A program made the translations under genes and the position numbers. 64,000 nucleotides of DNA, from positions 1,289,810 through 1,353,809 of the forward strand of contig NZ_CP046103.1 in the NCBI RefSeq assembly GCF_009707325.1, read 5' to 3'. Origin of the DNA: Pseudomonas sp. IB20 (lineage in GTDB: Bacteria; Pseudomonadota; Gammaproteobacteria; Pseudomonadales; Pseudomonadaceae). The first letter of the stretch is position 1. Each line of letters opens with the position of its first letter. Under the pieces are notes generated by a model. It saw only the letters and a list, made by a program, of their open reading frames with translations, was not told the DNA's origin and did not search any database. This document shows positions 25,894 to 40,565 of this stretch, in pieces.

Positions 25894-27080
25894 GCCGCCT
25901 GCAGCAGGTAACCGTGCTAGGTGCGACCGGCTCGGTCGGGCTGAGCACGCTGGATGTGATTGCTCGTCATCCGGATCGTTACCAAGTGTTCGCCCTGACC
26001 GGCTTCACGCGTTTAAGTGAGTTGCTGGCTCTGTGCGTGCGCCATGCGCCACGCTTTGCGGTCGTGCCGCAAGCAGCTGGCGCACGTGGTTTGCAGGATG
26101 ATCTGCGCGCCGCCGGCCTTGCCACGCAGGTGTTGGTGGGCGAGGAGGGCTTGTGCCAGGTCTCGGCGGACTCCGAAGTCGACACCGTTGTGGCGGCCAT
26201 TGTCGGGGCGGCAGGTTTGCGCCCGACGCTGGCGGCAGTCGACGCGGGCAAGAAGATCCTGCTGGCGAATAAAGAAGCGCTGGTCATGTCCGGCACACTC
26301 TTTATGCAGGCGGTACGCAAAAGCGGTGCCGTTCTGCTGCCTCTGGATAGCGAGCACAACGCGATCTTCCAATGCATGCCCGGTGATTTTGCCCGTGGTC
26401 TGAGCCAGGTGGGTGTGCGGCGGATTCTTCTTACGGCTTCCGGTGGCCCGTTCCGGCAGACTCCGCTGGCTGATCTTGAACATGTGTCGCCAGATCAAGC
26501 CTGTGCACACCCGAACTGGTCCATGGGGCGAAAAATCTCCGTGGATTCGGCGAGCATGATGAACAAAGGCCTGGAGTTGATCGAGGCGTGCTGGCTGTTC
26601 GACGCGCGGCCTGATCAGGTCGAGGTGGTAATCCATCCACAAAGTGTGATTCATTCCCTGGTCGACTACGTGGATGGTTCGGTGTTGGCTCAGTTGGGCA
26701 ACCCCGACATGCGTACGCCAATCGCCAACGCCCTGGCGTGGCCGGAACGGATTGACTCCGGCGTGGCACCGTTGGATTTGTTCGCCATTGCACGCCTGGA
26801 CTTCGAAGCGCCGGACGAGCAGCGCTTTCCATGCCTGCGCCTGGCGCGTCAGGCGGCCGAGGCGGGTAACAGCGCGCCGGCGATGCTCAATGCGGCCAAT
26901 GAGGTAGCGGTGGCGGCGTTTCTCGAGCAGCGTATTCGCTTTCCGCAGATCGCGAGTATCATCGAGGACGTTCTGAGTCTTGAGCCGGTGGTAGCAGTGG
27001 ATGATTTGGGCGCAGTGTTCGAGGCGGATACCAAGGCCCGTGCGCTGGCTGAGCAGTGGTTGAACCGCAACGCGCGTTAG
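25890..27080 (+). CDS. dxr: 1-deoxy-D-xylulose 5-phosphate reductoisomerase Dxr
   Basis: The 396-residue enzyme converts DXP to MEP with NADPH, the first committed step of the non-mevalonate isoprenoid route. [10 protein letters not shown] at the N-terminus binds [17 protein letters not shown] supplies metal ligands, and [19 protein letters not shown] is the active-site segment. The start is taken as the GTG at 25890 ([11 protein letters not shown]), overlapping cdsA by 4 bases; an in-frame ATG at 25875 would overlap further and adds five residues unlike the family. Confidence 0.94.
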   Translation: MSRLQQVTVLGATGSVGLSTLDVIARHPDRYQVFALTGFTRLSELLALCVRHAPRFAVVPQAAGARGLQDDLRAAGLATQVLVGEEGLCQVSADSEVDTVVAAIVGAAGLRPTLAAVDAGKKILLANKEALVMSGTLFMQAVRKSGAVLLPLDSEHNAIFQCMPGDFARGLSQVGVRRILLTASGGPFRQTPLADLEHVSPDQACAHPNWSMGRKISVDSASMMNKGLELIEACWLFDARPDQVEVVIHPQSVIHSLVDYVDGSVLAQLGNPDMRTPIANALAWPERIDSGVAPLDLFAIARLDFEAPDEQRFPCLRLARQAAEAGNSAPAMLNAANEVAVAAFLEQRIRFPQIASIIEDVLSLEPVVAVDDLGAVFEADTKARALAEQWLNRNAR

Positions 27081-27133
27081 TCTGTGGGCAGGTTTGAGCC
27101 CTCAGGCATTGGATTGGAATGCGGAGAAATTAG

Positions 27134-28486
27134 ATGAGTGCGCTCTACATGATCGTCGGCACCCTGGTTGCTCTGGGTGTGCTGGTTACCTTCCACGAAT
27201 TCGGCCACTTTTGGGTGGCGCGTCGTTGCGGCGTCAAGGTACTGCGCTTTTCCGTCGGTTTCGGCATGCCGTTGCTACGTTGGCACGACCGGCGTGGTAC
27301 TGAGTTCGTGATTGCGGCCATCCCGTTGGGTGGCTACGTCAAGATGCTCGATGAGCGCGAAGGCGAAGTGCCTGCTGATCAGCTGGACCAATCCTTCAAC
27401 CGCAAGACCGTTCGTCAGCGTATCGCTATTGTTGCGGCCGGCCCGATCGCCAACTTCTTGTTGGCGATAGTGTTTTTCTGGGTCTTGGCCATGATGGGCA
27501 GCCAGCAGGTGCGCCCGGTCATCGGCGCAGTCGAGTCGGACAGCATGGCGGCCAAGGCTGGCCTGGTCGCCGGGCAAGAAATTGTTTCTATTGATGGCGA
27601 GCCGACCACCGGGTGGGGCGCTGTCAATTTGCAGTTGGTGCGCCGCATGGGTGAAAGCGGCACCATCAATGTAGTGGTGCGCGAACAGGATTCCACTGCC
27701 GAGACGCCGCGCGAATTGGCTCTGGACCATTGGCTTAAAGGGGCGGACGAACCTGATCCGATCAAGTCCCTGGGTATTCGTCCTTGGCGCCCGGCGTTGC
27801 CGCCGGTGCTCGCCGAGCTGGATCCGAAGGGCCCGGCGCAGGCTGCCGGCCTGAAAACCGGCGACCGTCTGTTGGCCCTTGATGGTCAGGCGCTGGGTGA
27901 CTGGCAGCAAGTGGTCGATCTGGTGCGTGTACGCCCTGATACCAAAATTGTGCTGAAAGTTGAGCGCGATGGTGCTCAAATCGACGTCCCCGTGACCTTG
28001 TCGGTTCGTGGGGAAGCCAAGGCAGCCGGGGGGTATCTCGGTGCAGGGGTGAAAGGTGTCGAGTGGCCACCGTCGATGGTGCGCGAGGTCAGTTTCGGGC
28101 CTTTGGCGGCGATTGGTGAGGGTGCAAAGCGCACTTGGACAATGAGTGTGCTGACCCTCGAATCGCTCAAGAAAATGTTGTTCGGCGAGCTCTCGGTAAA
28201 AAACTTGAGTGGACCGATAACCATTGCTAAAGTGGCGGGCGCTTCTGCCCAGTCGGGTGTCGCGGATTTCCTGAATTTCCTGGCTTATCTGAGTATTAGC
28301 CTTGGAGTTCTGAATTTGCTGCCCATCCCAGTATTGGATGGGGGGCATCTGTTGTTTTATCTGGTCGAGTGGGTGCGTGGGCGCCCCTTGTCGGATCGGG
28401 TGCAGGGTTGGGGGATACAGATCGGTATCAGTTTGGTGGTCGGAGTGATGTTGTTAGCTCTGGTCAACGATCTGGGACGACTGTAA
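27134..28486 (+). CDS. rseP: Site-2 protease RseP (sigma-E pathway)
   Basis: The 450-residue intramembrane zinc metalloprotease cuts anti-sigma factors such as MucA/RseA after site-1 cleavage, releasing the envelope-stress sigma factor (AlgU in Pseudomonas). The zinc motif HEFGH is at residues 21-25 in the first membrane helix. Two PDZ domains lie between about 110 and 310, and the third metal ligand is in LPIPVLDGGHLLF near residue 400. It directly precedes bamA, whose folding state this pathway monitors. Confidence 0.95.
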   Translation: MSALYMIVGTLVALGVLVTFHEFGHFWVARRCGVKVLRFSVGFGMPLLRWHDRRGTEFVIAAIPLGGYVKMLDEREGEVPADQLDQSFNRKTVRQRIAIVAAGPIANFLLAIVFFWVLAMMGSQQVRPVIGAVESDSMAAKAGLVAGQEIVSIDGEPTTGWGAVNLQLVRRMGESGTINVVVREQDSTAETPRELALDHWLKGADEPDPIKSLGIRPWRPALPPVLAELDPKGPAQAAGLKTGDRLLALDGQALGDWQQVVDLVRVRPDTKIVLKVERDGAQIDVPVTLSVRGEAKAAGGYLGAGVKGVEWPPSMVREVSFGPLAAIGEGAKRTWTMSVLTLESLKKMLFGELSVKNLSGPITIAKVAGASAQSGVADFLNFLAYLSISLGVLNLLPIPVLDGGHLLFYLVEWVRGRPLSDRVQGWGIQIGISLVVGVMLLALVNDLGRL

Positions 28487-28560
28487 CGCTTCGCTGAATT
28501 GCGAATCTGCCGCATTTTGCGGCAGTTTGTTTATTGCCAGTTGGAATAAGAAAGGACTTC

Positions 28561-30948
28561 ATGAAACGTCTGCTGCTAACTGCGGTTCTCACCGTATTGA
28601 TGATCGCCGAAGTTCACGCCGAGTCCTTCACTATCTCCGATATTCGCGTCAACGGCCTCCAGCGGGTTTCCGCCGGTAGCGTGTTTGGTGCCTTGCCGTT
28701 GAACGTCGGGGAACAGGCGGATGATCGTCGCCTGGTGGAATCCACTCGTGCGCTGTTCAAAACCGGGTTCTTTCAAGATATCCAACTGGGTCGCGAAGGC
28801 AACGTCCTGGTCATCACTGTCGTCGAGCGACCTTCCGTCGCCAGTATCGAGATCGAGGGTAACAAGGCGATCTCCACTGAAGACTTGATGAAGGGTCTCA
28901 AGCAATCCGGCCTTGCCGAGGGTGAGATCTTCCAGCGCGCCACCCTTGAAGGTGTGCGTAACGAACTGCAACGTCAGTACGTTGCCCAGGGTCGCTACTC
29001 AGCGTCCGTGGAAACTGAAGTGGTCCCCCAGCCTCGTAACCGTGTCGGCCTGAAGGTCAACATCAACGAAGGCACCGTGGCGGCAATTCAGCACATCAAC
29101 GTGGTGGGCAACACCAAGTTCGCTGATGACGACCTGATCGACCTGTTCGAGCTCAAGACCACCAACTGGCTGTCGTTCTTCAAGAACGATGACAAGTACG
29201 CCCGTGAAAAGCTCTCTGGTGACTTGGAGCGTCTGCGTTCGTACTACCTGGACCGTGGCTATATCAACATGGATATCGCTTCGACCCAGGTGTCCATCAC
29301 CCCGGACAAGAAGCACGTCTACATTACTGTGAACGTCAACGAAGGCGAGAAATACACCGTTCGTGACGTGAAGCTCAGCGGCGACCTGAAAGTACCTGAA
29401 GACCAGGTCAAGGCGCTGTTGCTGGTGCAGAAGAACCAAGTGTTCTCGCGCAAGCTGATGACCACTACTTCCGAGCTGATCACCCGTCGTCTGGGTAACG
29501 AAGGCTATACCTTCGCCAACGTCAACGGCGTTCCGACTCCGCACGATGATGACCACACTGTGGACATCACCTTCGTCGTCGACCCAGGCAAGCGTGCCTA
29601 CGTGAACCGCATCAACTTCCGTGGCAACACCAAGTCTGCGGACGAAGTGCTGCGTCGTGAAATGCGCCAGATGGAAGGTGGCTGGGCGTCGACTTACCTG
29701 ATCGACCAGTCCAAGACCCGTCTTGAACGCCTGGGCTTCTTTAAAGAAGTCAACGTTGAAACCCCGGCCGTACCGGGTGTGGATGACCAGGTCGACGTGA
29801 ACTACGCCGTTGAAGAACAAGCGTCGGGCTCGATCACCGCCAGCGTCGGCTTCGCACAGAGTGCCGGCCTGATCCTCGGTGGCTCGATCACCCAGAACAA
29901 CTTCCTCGGTACCGGTAACAAAGTTTCCATCGGCCTGACCCGAAGCGAATACCAGAGCCGCTATAACTTCGGTTATGTGGACCCCTACTGGACTGCTGAC
30001 GGTGTGAGCCTGGGCTACAACGCCTTTTACCGAACCACTGACTACAAAGACCTTAACGTTGACGTTGCGAGCTATGCGATCGACAGTCTTGGTGCCGGTG
30101 TCAACATCGGTTACCCGATCAGCGAAACTTCGCGCCTGACCTTCGGCTTTACTGCACAGCAGGACAAAATCAAGACTGGTGTTTACACCACGGACGAGAT
30201 TTTCGACTTCACGCGTCGCGAGGGTGATCAGTTCCTGAACTTCAAGGCTTCGGTCGGTTGGTCGGAATCCACCCTGAACAAAGGTGTGCTGGCAACCCGT
30301 GGTCATTCCCAAAGCTTGACTGCGGAAGCCACTACGCCGGGCAGCGACCTGTCGTTCTTCAAACTCGACTACCGTGGCCAGTTGTTCCAGCCGCTGAGCG
30401 ATAACTACACCATGCGCCTGCACACTGAGCTGGGTTATGGCGACGGTTATGGTTCGACCAATGGGCTGCCGTTCTACGAGAACTACTATGCCGGTGGCTT
30501 CAACTCGGTGCGTGGCTTCAAAGACAGCACCTTGGGCCCACGTGGTACCCCAAGCCGTGGTCAGGCTGTAACCGGTAACCAGGGCACCACCGTTGACTCC
30601 AACAATGACCCTCTGGCGTTCGGTGGTAACGTGTTGATCCAGGGTGGTGCGGAGCTTCTGTTCCCACTGCCATTCGTCAAGGATCAGCGTTCGTTGCGGA
30701 CTTCGCTGTTCTGGGACGTGGGTAACGTGTTCGATTCCAAGTGTCAGCAGGTCACCAACCCGAGCGGCGTGAAGTCCCAGACTCAGTGCAACGACGTCAG
30801 CCTGAGTAACTTGGCCAGCTCTGTGGGTGTTGGTGTGACCTGGGTGACCGCGCTTGGCCCGCTGAGCTTTGCTCTGGCCATGCCGATCAAGAAACCGGAT
30901 AACGCTGAAACCCAGATTTTCCAATTCTCCCTCGGCCAGACGTTCTAA
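28561..30948 (+). CDS. bamA: Outer membrane protein assembly factor BamA
   Basis: The 795-residue core of the BAM complex inserts beta-barrel proteins in the outer membrane. A signal peptide (MKRLLLTAVLTVLMIAEVHA) precedes five POTRA domains (to about residue 420). A 16-strand barrel follows, with the VRGF motif (NSVRGFKDSTLG) in loop 6 and a C-terminal Phe (FSLGQTF). The ATG at 28561 is chosen over 28534 because it starts the signal peptide and follows AAAGGA. It is flanked by rseP and the chaperone gene skp, the standard order. Confidence 0.97.
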   Translation: MKRLLLTAVLTVLMIAEVHAESFTISDIRVNGLQRVSAGSVFGALPLNVGEQADDRRLVESTRALFKTGFFQDIQLGREGNVLVITVVERPSVASIEIEGNKAISTEDLMKGLKQSGLAEGEIFQRATLEGVRNELQRQYVAQGRYSASVETEVVPQPRNRVGLKVNINEGTVAAIQHINVVGNTKFADDDLIDLFELKTTNWLSFFKNDDKYAREKLSGDLERLRSYYLDRGYINMDIASTQVSITPDKKHVYITVNVNEGEKYTVRDVKLSGDLKVPEDQVKALLLVQKNQVFSRKLMTTTSELITRRLGNEGYTFANVNGVPTPHDDDHTVDITFVVDPGKRAYVNRINFRGNTKSADEVLRREMRQMEGGWASTYLIDQSKTRLERLGFFKEVNVETPAVPGVDDQVDVNYAVEEQASGSITASVGFAQSAGLILGGSITQNNFLGTGNKVSIGLTRSEYQSRYNFGYVDPYWTADGVSLGYNAFYRTTDYKDLNVDVASYAIDSLGAGVNIGYPISETSRLTFGFTAQQDKIKTGVYTTDEIFDFTRREGDQFLNFKASVGWSESTLNKGVLATRGHSQSLTAEATTPGSDLSFFKLDYRGQLFQPLSDNYTMRLHTELGYGDGYGSTNGLPFYENYYAGGFNSVRGFKDSTLGPRGTPSRGQAVTGNQGTTVDSNNDPLAFGGNVLIQGGAELLFPLPFVKDQRSLRTSLFWDVGNVFDSKCQQVTNPSGVKSQTQCNDVSLSNLASSVGVGVTWVTALGPLSFALAMPIKKPDNAETQIFQFSLGQTF

Positions 30949-30993
30949 GCGTCTGACCCAAGATAACGACAACGGATTCTGTAGGAGTACATC

Positions 30994-31497
30994 GTGCGTA
31001 AGTTGACTCAATTGGTTCTGCTGGCCACCGTGCTGGTAACCACCCCGGCCTTCGCCGAAATGAAAATCGCCGTCCTGAACTATCAGATGGCTCTGCTGGA
31101 ATCTGACGCGGCCAAGAAATACGCCGTGGATGCCGAGAAGAAGTTTGGTCCGCAACTGACCAAGCTCAAGACGCTGGAAAGCAGCGCCAAAGGCATTCAG
31201 GACCGTCTGGTAGCCGGTGGCGACAAAATGCAGCAAGGCGAGCGTGAGCGTCTGGAGCTTGAATTCAAGCAAAAGGCCCGTGACTATCAGTTCCAGTCCA
31301 AGGAGCTGAACGAAGCCAAAGCCGTTGCTGACCGTGAAATGCTCAAGCAGCTCAAGCCGAAACTCGACAGCGCTGTGGAAGAAGTCATCAAGAAAGGTGC
31401 CTTTGACTTGGTGTTCGAGCGCGGCGCCGTCATTGACGTCAAGCCTCAATACGACATCACCCGCCAGGTGATCGAGCGCATGAACCAGCTGAAGTAA
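30994..31497 (+). CDS. skp: Periplasmic chaperone Skp (OmpH family)
   Basis: The 167-residue protein holds unfolded outer-membrane proteins in the periplasm for BamA. The GTG start (after GTAGGAG) opens a signal peptide ending TTPAFA before EMK. The rest is mostly long charged helices, the tentacle region of the Skp trimer. Sequence conservation in this family is low, so the call leans partly on position between bamA and lpxD, which is diagnostic. Confidence 0.92.
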   Translation: MRKLTQLVLLATVLVTTPAFAEMKIAVLNYQMALLESDAAKKYAVDAEKKFGPQLTKLKTLESSAKGIQDRLVAGGDKMQQGERERLELEFKQKARDYQFQSKELNEAKAVADREMLKQLKPKLDSAVEEVIKKGAFDLVFERGAVIDVKPQYDITRQVIERMNQLK

Positions 31498-31500
31498 GCC

Positions 31501-32556
31501 ATGACCGCGACTATCAAACTCGGCGAGTTGGCCGAGTTCCTGGGGGCCACCTTGAATGGCTCCCCGGAGAAAGAAATCACTGGGCTAGCCACCTTGCAGG
31601 AGGCTGGCCCAGCTCAGTTGAGCTTCCTCGCAAATCCCCAATACCGTAAATACCTGGTCGACAGCCAAGCCGCAGCCGTTTTGCTGAAGGCCGCCGATGC
31701 TGAAGGGTTTACCGGGGATGCGCTGGTGGTGGCCGATCCTTACCTGGCTTACGCCCGGGCGTCGCACCTGTTCGATCCAAAGCCCAAAGCCGCGGGTGGT
31801 ATTCATCCATCGGCCGTCATCGCCGATGATGCCGAGGTTGACCCTGCGGCCAGCATTGGCGCATTTGCGGTGATCGAGAGTGGTGCCCGCATTGCTGCCG
31901 GCGTCACCGTGGGTGCGCATTGCTTTATCGGCGCGCGCTGCGAAATCGGTGCTGATGGTTGGCTGGCGCCTCGCGTCACCCTGTACCACGACGTGCGTAT
32001 CGGTGAGCGGGTGGTCATTCAGTCCGGCGCTGTGATCGGTGGCGAAGGTTTTGGCTTTGCCAACTCCAAAGGTGTCTGGCACAAGATTGCTCAGGTCGGC
32101 GGCGTATTGATCGGCGATGACGTGGAAATCGGCGTCAACACTGCTGTGGATCGCGGGGCCTTGGCCGATACCGTGATCGGTAACGGTGTGAAGCTCGACA
32201 ACCAGATCCAGATCGCCCATAACGTGCAGATTGGCGATCACACCGCCATGGCCGCCTGCGTAGGGATCTCCGGCAGCACCAAAATCGGCAAGCATTGCAT
32301 GCTCGCCGGTGGCGTTGGGCTGGTGGGGCATATCGATATTTGCGACAACGTCTTCATTACCGGCATGACCATGGTGACCCACTCGATTACCGAGCCAGGC
32401 GCCTACTCATCCGGTACCGCCATGCAGCCTGCGGCTGAATGGCGCAAGAGTGCAGCGCGCTTGAGGCAGCTTGACGACATGGCTAGACGCCTTAAACAGC
32501 TGGAAAAGCGTGTTGGGGACGTGACCCCTGGCGGTAATGCTTCATCAGAAGGCTGA
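31501..32556 (+). CDS. lpxD: UDP-3-O-acyl-glucosamine N-acyltransferase LpxD
   Basis: The 351-residue enzyme adds the second hydroxyacyl chain to the lipid A precursor. The N-terminal domain is followed by a left-handed beta-helix with many hexapeptide repeats ([28 protein letters not shown]). The catalytic histidine is in [12 protein letters not shown] and the C-terminus is an alpha-helical tail. The start lies 3 bp after the skp stop. Confidence 0.95.
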   Translation: MTATIKLGELAEFLGATLNGSPEKEITGLATLQEAGPAQLSFLANPQYRKYLVDSQAAAVLLKAADAEGFTGDALVVADPYLAYARASHLFDPKPKAAGGIHPSAVIADDAEVDPAASIGAFAVIESGARIAAGVTVGAHCFIGARCEIGADGWLAPRVTLYHDVRIGERVVIQSGAVIGGEGFGFANSKGVWHKIAQVGGVLIGDDVEIGVNTAVDRGALADTVIGNGVKLDNQIQIAHNVQIGDHTAMAACVGISGSTKIGKHCMLAGGVGLVGHIDICDNVFITGMTMVTHSITEPGAYSSGTAMQPAAEWRKSAARLRQLDDMARRLKQLEKRVGDVTPGGNASSEG

Positions 32557-32667
32557 TACCATTTCCATATCAAGTGTGCACAGCCGCTAGACTGCCTCCT
32601 TGATTTGCTAGCGGGGCGTGCGTTTAGTCCGCCCGCCCCCAATCTTTATTACAGGCTTCCCCCCGAA

Positions 32668-33108
32668 ATGATGGACATCAACGAGATTCGCGAATACCTG
32701 CCTCACCGTTACCCGTTCCTGCTGGTGGACCGTGTAGTGGACCTCAACGTCGAGGAAAAGCGCATTCGTGCCTACAAGAATGTCAGCATCAACGAACCAT
32801 TCTTCAACGGTCACTTCCCTGCGCATCCAATCATGCCGGGCGTGTTGATCATCGAAGCGATGGCCCAGGCTGCCGGCATCCTTGGTTTTAAAATGCTCGA
32901 CCTCAAGCCTGCCGATGGCACGCTTTACTATTTCGTGGGCTCCGACAAATTGCGCTTTCGCAACCCGGTCACCCCGGGTGACCAGTTGATCCTGGAAGCC
33001 AAGTTCATCAGCTGCAAGCGCCAGATCTGGAAGTTCGAATGCCAGGCCTCGGTGGACGGCAAGCCGGTGTGCTCCGCTGAGATCATCTGTGCGGAACGCA
33101 AACTATGA
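32668..33108 (+). CDS. fabZ: 3-hydroxyacyl-ACP dehydratase FabZ
   Basis: The 146-residue hot-dog-fold enzyme dehydrates 3-hydroxyacyl-ACPs in fatty acid elongation, competing with LpxA/LpxD for hydroxyacyl-ACP. The catalytic His49 and Glu63 are in [12 protein letters not shown] and IIEAMAQ. The ATG at 32668 ([17 protein letters not shown]) is preferred; an open frame extends upstream to 32605 but adds sequence unlike the family. It overlaps lpxA by 4 bases. Confidence 0.95.
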
Positions 33109-33881
33109 GTTTGATTGACCCTCGCGCAATCATCGATCCGTCGGCCGTTCTGGCCGCCGACGTTGAGGTCGGCCCTTGGTCGATCGTCGGCGCAGGTGTT
33201 GAAATCGGCGAGGGGACTGTCATCGGGCCACACGTGATCCTTAAAGGTCCGACCCGGATTGGCAAACACAATCGCATCTACCAGTTTTCCTCGGTAGGTG
33301 AAGACACTCCGGACATGAAGTACAAAGGTGAAGAAACGCGCCTGGTAATCGGTGACCACAACATCATCCGAGAAGGCGTGACCATTCACCGTGGCACGGT
33401 GCAGGATCGTGCAGAAACTACCTTGGGTGATCACAACCTGATCATGGCCTATGCGCACATCGGCCATGACAGCGTGATCGGCAACCATTGCATCCTGGTC
33501 AACAACACTGCGCTGGCAGGCCATGTGCACGTTGACGACTGGGCGATCCTGTCCGGCTTCACCCTGGTGCACCAGTATTGCCATATCGGCGCCCACAGCT
33601 TTTCCGGCATGGGCACTGCGATCGGCAAGGACGTTCCTGCATTCGTCACCGTGTTCGGCAACCCGGCCGAGGCGCGCAGCATGAACTTCGAAGGCATGCG
33701 CCGTCGCGGTTTCAGCGAAGAGGCGATTCACGCGCTGCGTCGGGCCTATAAAGTGGTTTACCGCCAGGGGCTGACGGTTGACCAAGCGCTGACCGAACTG
33801 ACCGAGCCTGCCGCGTTGTTCCCGGAAGTCGCGATATTCCGTGACTCGATCCAGGCTTCGACTCGCGGCATCACTCGCTAA
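33105..33881 (+). CDS. lpxA: UDP-N-acetylglucosamine O-acyltransferase LpxA
   Basis: The 258-residue enzyme starts lipid A synthesis by transferring a 3-hydroxyacyl chain from ACP to UDP-GlcNAc. Left-handed beta-helix repeats fill residues 1-190. The catalytic His121 is in [13 protein letters not shown]. The C-terminal helical domain includes [16 protein letters not shown]. It overlaps fabZ by 4 bases and is 2 bp before lpxB. Confidence 0.96.
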
Positions 33882-33883
33882 TC

Positions 33884-35023
33884 ATGGCTAGTCTGCGTAT
33901 CGCGCTGGTCGCCGGAGAAGCTTCAGGCGATATTCTGGGCGCCGGTTTGATGCGGGCCCTCAAGGCCCAGCACCCTGCGGTGGAGTTTATCGGCGTGGGT
34001 GGCCCGCTCATGCAGGCCGAAGGTCTCACGTCTTACTTTCCCATGGAGCGTCTGTCGGTCATGGGGCTGGTCGAAGTGTTGGGCCGTCTGCGTGAGCTTC
34101 TGGCTCGCCGCAAGCTGCTGATTCAGACCCTGATCGAAGAAAAGCCTGACGTTTTTATCGGAATCGATGCGCCGGATTTCACCCTCAATATCGAACTCAA
34201 GTTGCGTCAGGCCGGGATCAAGACCGTGCACTACGTCAGCCCATCGGTATGGGCGTGGCGTCAGAAGCGGGTGCTGAAGATCCGTGAAGGCTGCGACTTG
34301 ATGCTGACTTTGCTGCCGTTCGAAGCCAAGTTTTACGAAGAGAAGGGCGTGCCGGTCCGATTTGTCGGCCACACCCTGGCCGACACCATTCCCTTGCAGG
34401 CCGACCGCGCCGCCGCCCGTGCTGAGCTAGGCCTGGCCGACGGTCCTCTCGTCGCGCTGATGCCGGGCAGTCGTGGTGGTGAAGTGGGCCGTCTGGGGGC
34501 GCTGTTTTTTGATGCCGCCGAGCGCCTGCAGACGTTGAAGCCTGGCATACGTTTCGTGTTGCCGTGTGCCAGCCCGCAACGCCGTGCACAAATCGAAACG
34601 CTGCTTGAAGCACGCAACCTGCCGGTGACCTTGCTGGAGGGTCAATCGCACCTGGCCCTGGCGGCTTGCGATGCGGTACTGATCGCATCGGGCACCGCCA
34701 CACTGGAGGCCTTGCTCTACAAGCGCCCAATGGTTGTGGCTTATCGCCTGGCGCCGCTGACCTTCTGGATTCTCAAGCGTATGGTCAAAAGTCCTTACAT
34801 CTCCTTGCCCAACCTGCTGGCTCAGCGTCTGCTGGTGCCGGAGTTGTTGCAGGACGATGCAACGCCTGAGGCGCTTGCGCAAACTCTACTACCCTTGATC
34901 GATGGCGGCGAAGAGCAGACCCGTGGTTTCGACGACATTCACCGTACCCTGCGCCGTGATGCGTCGAACCAGGCGGCAGATGCTGTGCTGACCTTGATCG
35001 GCCATAAACAGGAAGCCTTATGA
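33884..35023 (+). CDS. lpxB: Lipid-A-disaccharide synthase LpxB
   Basis: The 379-residue GT19 glycosyltransferase joins lipid X and UDP-2,3-diacylglucosamine to the tetra-acyl disaccharide. Recognisable elements are [15 protein letters not shown] at the N-terminus, [14 protein letters not shown], and the C-terminal [21 protein letters not shown] nucleotide-binding region. The end overlaps rnhB by 4 bases. Confidence 0.95.
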   Translation: MASLRIALVAGEASGDILGAGLMRALKAQHPAVEFIGVGGPLMQAEGLTSYFPMERLSVMGLVEVLGRLRELLARRKLLIQTLIEEKPDVFIGIDAPDFTLNIELKLRQAGIKTVHYVSPSVWAWRQKRVLKIREGCDLMLTLLPFEAKFYEEKGVPVRFVGHTLADTIPLQADRAAARAELGLADGPLVALMPGSRGGEVGRLGALFFDAAERLQTLKPGIRFVLPCASPQRRAQIETLLEARNLPVTLLEGQSHLALAACDAVLIASGTATLEALLYKRPMVVAYRLAPLTFWILKRMVKSPYISLPNLLAQRLLVPELLQDDATPEALAQTLLPLIDGGEEQTRGFDDIHRTLRRDASNQAADAVLTLIGHKQEAL

Positions 35024-35652
35024 CGAAGCAAATGGGCCTGGATTTCAGCCTGGTTGCCCAAGCCCACGAACTGGTGGCGGGTGTTGACGAAGTAGGGCGT
35101 GGCCCGTTGTGTGGCGCAGTCGTTACGGCGGCGGTGATTCTTGATCCGAACCGCCCGATCCTCGGCCTCAACGATTCGAAAAAACTCACCGAAGCCCGTC
35201 GTGAAAAACTGTACGACGAGATCTGCGAAAAAGCCCTGAGCTGGCATATCGCTCGGGCCGAAGTCGAAGAAATCGACGAGCTGAATATTCTCCACGCCAC
35301 CATGCTGGCCATGCAGCGCGCGGTGGAAGGCCTGCACATCACGCCAAAAATGGCAATGATCGACGGCAACCGTTGCCCGAAATTGGCAATGCCCTCAGAG
35401 GCGGTAGTCAAGGGCGATAGCAAGGTTCCAGCCATTGCCGCGGCCTCGATCTTGGCCAAGGTCAGCCGTGATCGTGAAATGGCCGCGTTCGAATTGATCT
35501 ACCCCGGCTATGGCATCGGCGGCCATAAAGGCTACCCGACGCCCGTTCATCTGGAAGCCTTGGCTCGCCTCGGCCCTACACCGATCCACCGCCGTTCGTT
35601 CGCCCCGGTGCGTCAGGCTTACGAGTTGCGTGAGAGCCTCGGCGAGGTTTAG
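35020..35652 (+). CDS. rnhB: Ribonuclease HII
   Basis: The 210-residue enzyme cleaves RNA-DNA hybrids and initiates removal of misincorporated ribonucleotides. Catalytic Asp23 and Glu24 are in [10 protein letters not shown] and Asp115 in MIDGN. The [26 protein letters not shown] region is conserved. It is translationally coupled to lpxB and lies 107 bp upstream of dnaE, the usual proteobacterial order. Confidence 0.95.
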   Translation: MTKQMGLDFSLVAQAHELVAGVDEVGRGPLCGAVVTAAVILDPNRPILGLNDSKKLTEARREKLYDEICEKALSWHIARAEVEEIDELNILHATMLAMQRAVEGLHITPKMAMIDGNRCPKLAMPSEAVVKGDSKVPAIAAASILAKVSRDREMAAFELIYPGYGIGGHKGYPTPVHLEALARLGPTPIHRRSFAPVRQAYELRESLGEV

Positions 35653-35759
35653 TCGCGAGGCTGATGTTTTGCTCAAGGCCCGTCAACGCTTCCAAGCGCA
35701 GTAGCTTTAAATGCCGGATTTCCGGGTTTTGTTGTTTCTAAGTTTAAGACAGGATCACT

Positions 35760-39281
<3,522 letters not shown>

Positions 39282-39410
39282 CGGTCAGATATGTCTGATC
39301 TCGACTGAACATTTAATCTCGACCTAAACACGCCTCTCCCTTAAGGTAGGGCGCGAATAGACAACCGGCTGGCCAGGCACTCCTTGGCCGTCGACCCAAG
39401 ACGGACGCTT

Positions 39411-40358
39411 ATGAACCCGAATTTTCTTGATTTCGAACAGCCGATCGCTGACCTGCAAGCCAAGATTGAAGAATTGCGCCTGGTCGGCAATGACAATTCG
39501 CTGAATATCGGCGATGAGATCGCTCGCCTGCAAGACAAGAGCAGCACGCTCACCGAAGACATCTTCGGCAAGCTGACCAGTTGGCAGATCGCGCGCCTGG
39601 CTCGCCACCCGCGCCGTCCGTACACCCTGGACTACATTCAGCACATCTTCACCGAGTTCGACGAGCTGCACGGCGACCGCCACTTCTCCGACGACGCGGC
39701 CATCGTGGGCGGTATCGCTCGCCTGGACGACCAGCCGGTGATGGTGATCGGTCACCAGAAAGGCCGTGAAGTGCGCGAGAAAGTTCGTCGCAACTTCGGC
39801 ATGCCGCGCCCTGAAGGCTACCGTAAGGCGTGCCGCCTGATGGAAATGGCCGAGCGCTTCAAGATGCCGATCCTGACCTTCATCGACACCCCGGGTGCTT
39901 ACCCAGGCATCGACGCCGAAGAGCGCAACCAGAGCGAAGCGATTGCCTGGAACCTGCGTGTCATGGCGCGCCTGAAAACCCCGATCATCGCCACCGTGAT
40001 TGGTGAGGGTGGTTCCGGCGGTGCACTGGCCATTGGCGTCTGCGATCAACTGAACATGCTGCAATATTCGACCTACGCGGTGATCTCGCCGGAAGGTTGC
40101 GCCTCGATCCTGTGGAAAACCGCCGAAAAAGCGCCGGACGCTGCTGAAGCCATGGGCATCACGGCTGATCGCCTCAAGGGCTTGGGTATCGTTGATAAAG
40201 TCATCGCCGAGCCATTGGGCGGCGCCCACCGCGACCCGGCCGCCGCGGCCGCGACCATCCGCGCGGAGCTGGGCTCGCAACTGGCGATGCTCAAGAAGTT
40301 CGATAACGAGGCGCTGCTGGCCCGTCGTTACGAGCGCCTGATGAGCTACGGTCTCTAA
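39411..40358 (+). CDS. accA: Acetyl-CoA carboxylase carboxyltransferase subunit alpha
   Basis: The 315-residue subunit pairs with AccD to transfer CO2 from carboxybiotin to acetyl-CoA, making malonyl-CoA. Signature segments are the N-terminal helix [38 protein letters not shown] and [14 protein letters not shown], which forms the oxyanion hole. The ATG at 39411 fits the family; the frame is open to 39384. Confidence 0.96.
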   Translation: MNPNFLDFEQPIADLQAKIEELRLVGNDNSLNIGDEIARLQDKSSTLTEDIFGKLTSWQIARLARHPRRPYTLDYIQHIFTEFDELHGDRHFSDDAAIVGGIARLDDQPVMVIGHQKGREVREKVRRNFGMPRPEGYRKACRLMEMAERFKMPILTFIDTPGAYPGIDAEERNQSEAIAWNLRVMARLKTPIIATVIGEGGSGGALAIGVCDQLNMLQYSTYAVISPEGCASILWKTAEKAPDAAEAMGITADRLKGLGIVDKVIAEPLGGAHRDPAAAAATIRAELGSQLAMLKKFDNEALLARRYERLMSYGL

Positions 40359-40380
40359 AGTCGACGCTACCACACCCCTC

Positions 40381-40518
40381 TATGTGGGGGCAGGCTTGTG
40401 TGGGCGCTGGCTTGCCTGCGATAGCATCGCCTCGGTCTCACTGATGCACCGAGGTGCCTGCATCGCGGGCAAGTCGAAGCGCCGAACCGCCGGCTGCCAC
40501 ACAAGCCAGCTCTCACAT
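40381..40518. repeat. Complex REP region between accA and tilS
   Basis: GTGGGGGCAGGCTTG, GTGGGCGCTGGCTTGCCTGC, an inverted GCATCGCGGGCAAG and a final ACACAAGCCAGCTCTCACA form nested imperfect inverted repeats over about 135 bp. The inner arms match the REP doublet at 2282. One arm looks interrupted by a unique segment (TCGAAGCGCCGAACCGCCGG). Confidence 0.7.
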
Positions 40519-40565
40519 TTTTGATTGGGTTTACAGGGCCGGACGATCATGCTCGGGGTGCTTCG

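Noticed and set aside
28999..31449. Long minus-strand open frame (816 codons) opposite bamA and skp
   Set aside because: It is an antisense shadow caused by strong codon bias in bamA/skp; its product is low in recognisable motifs, and the plus-strand genes are certain.
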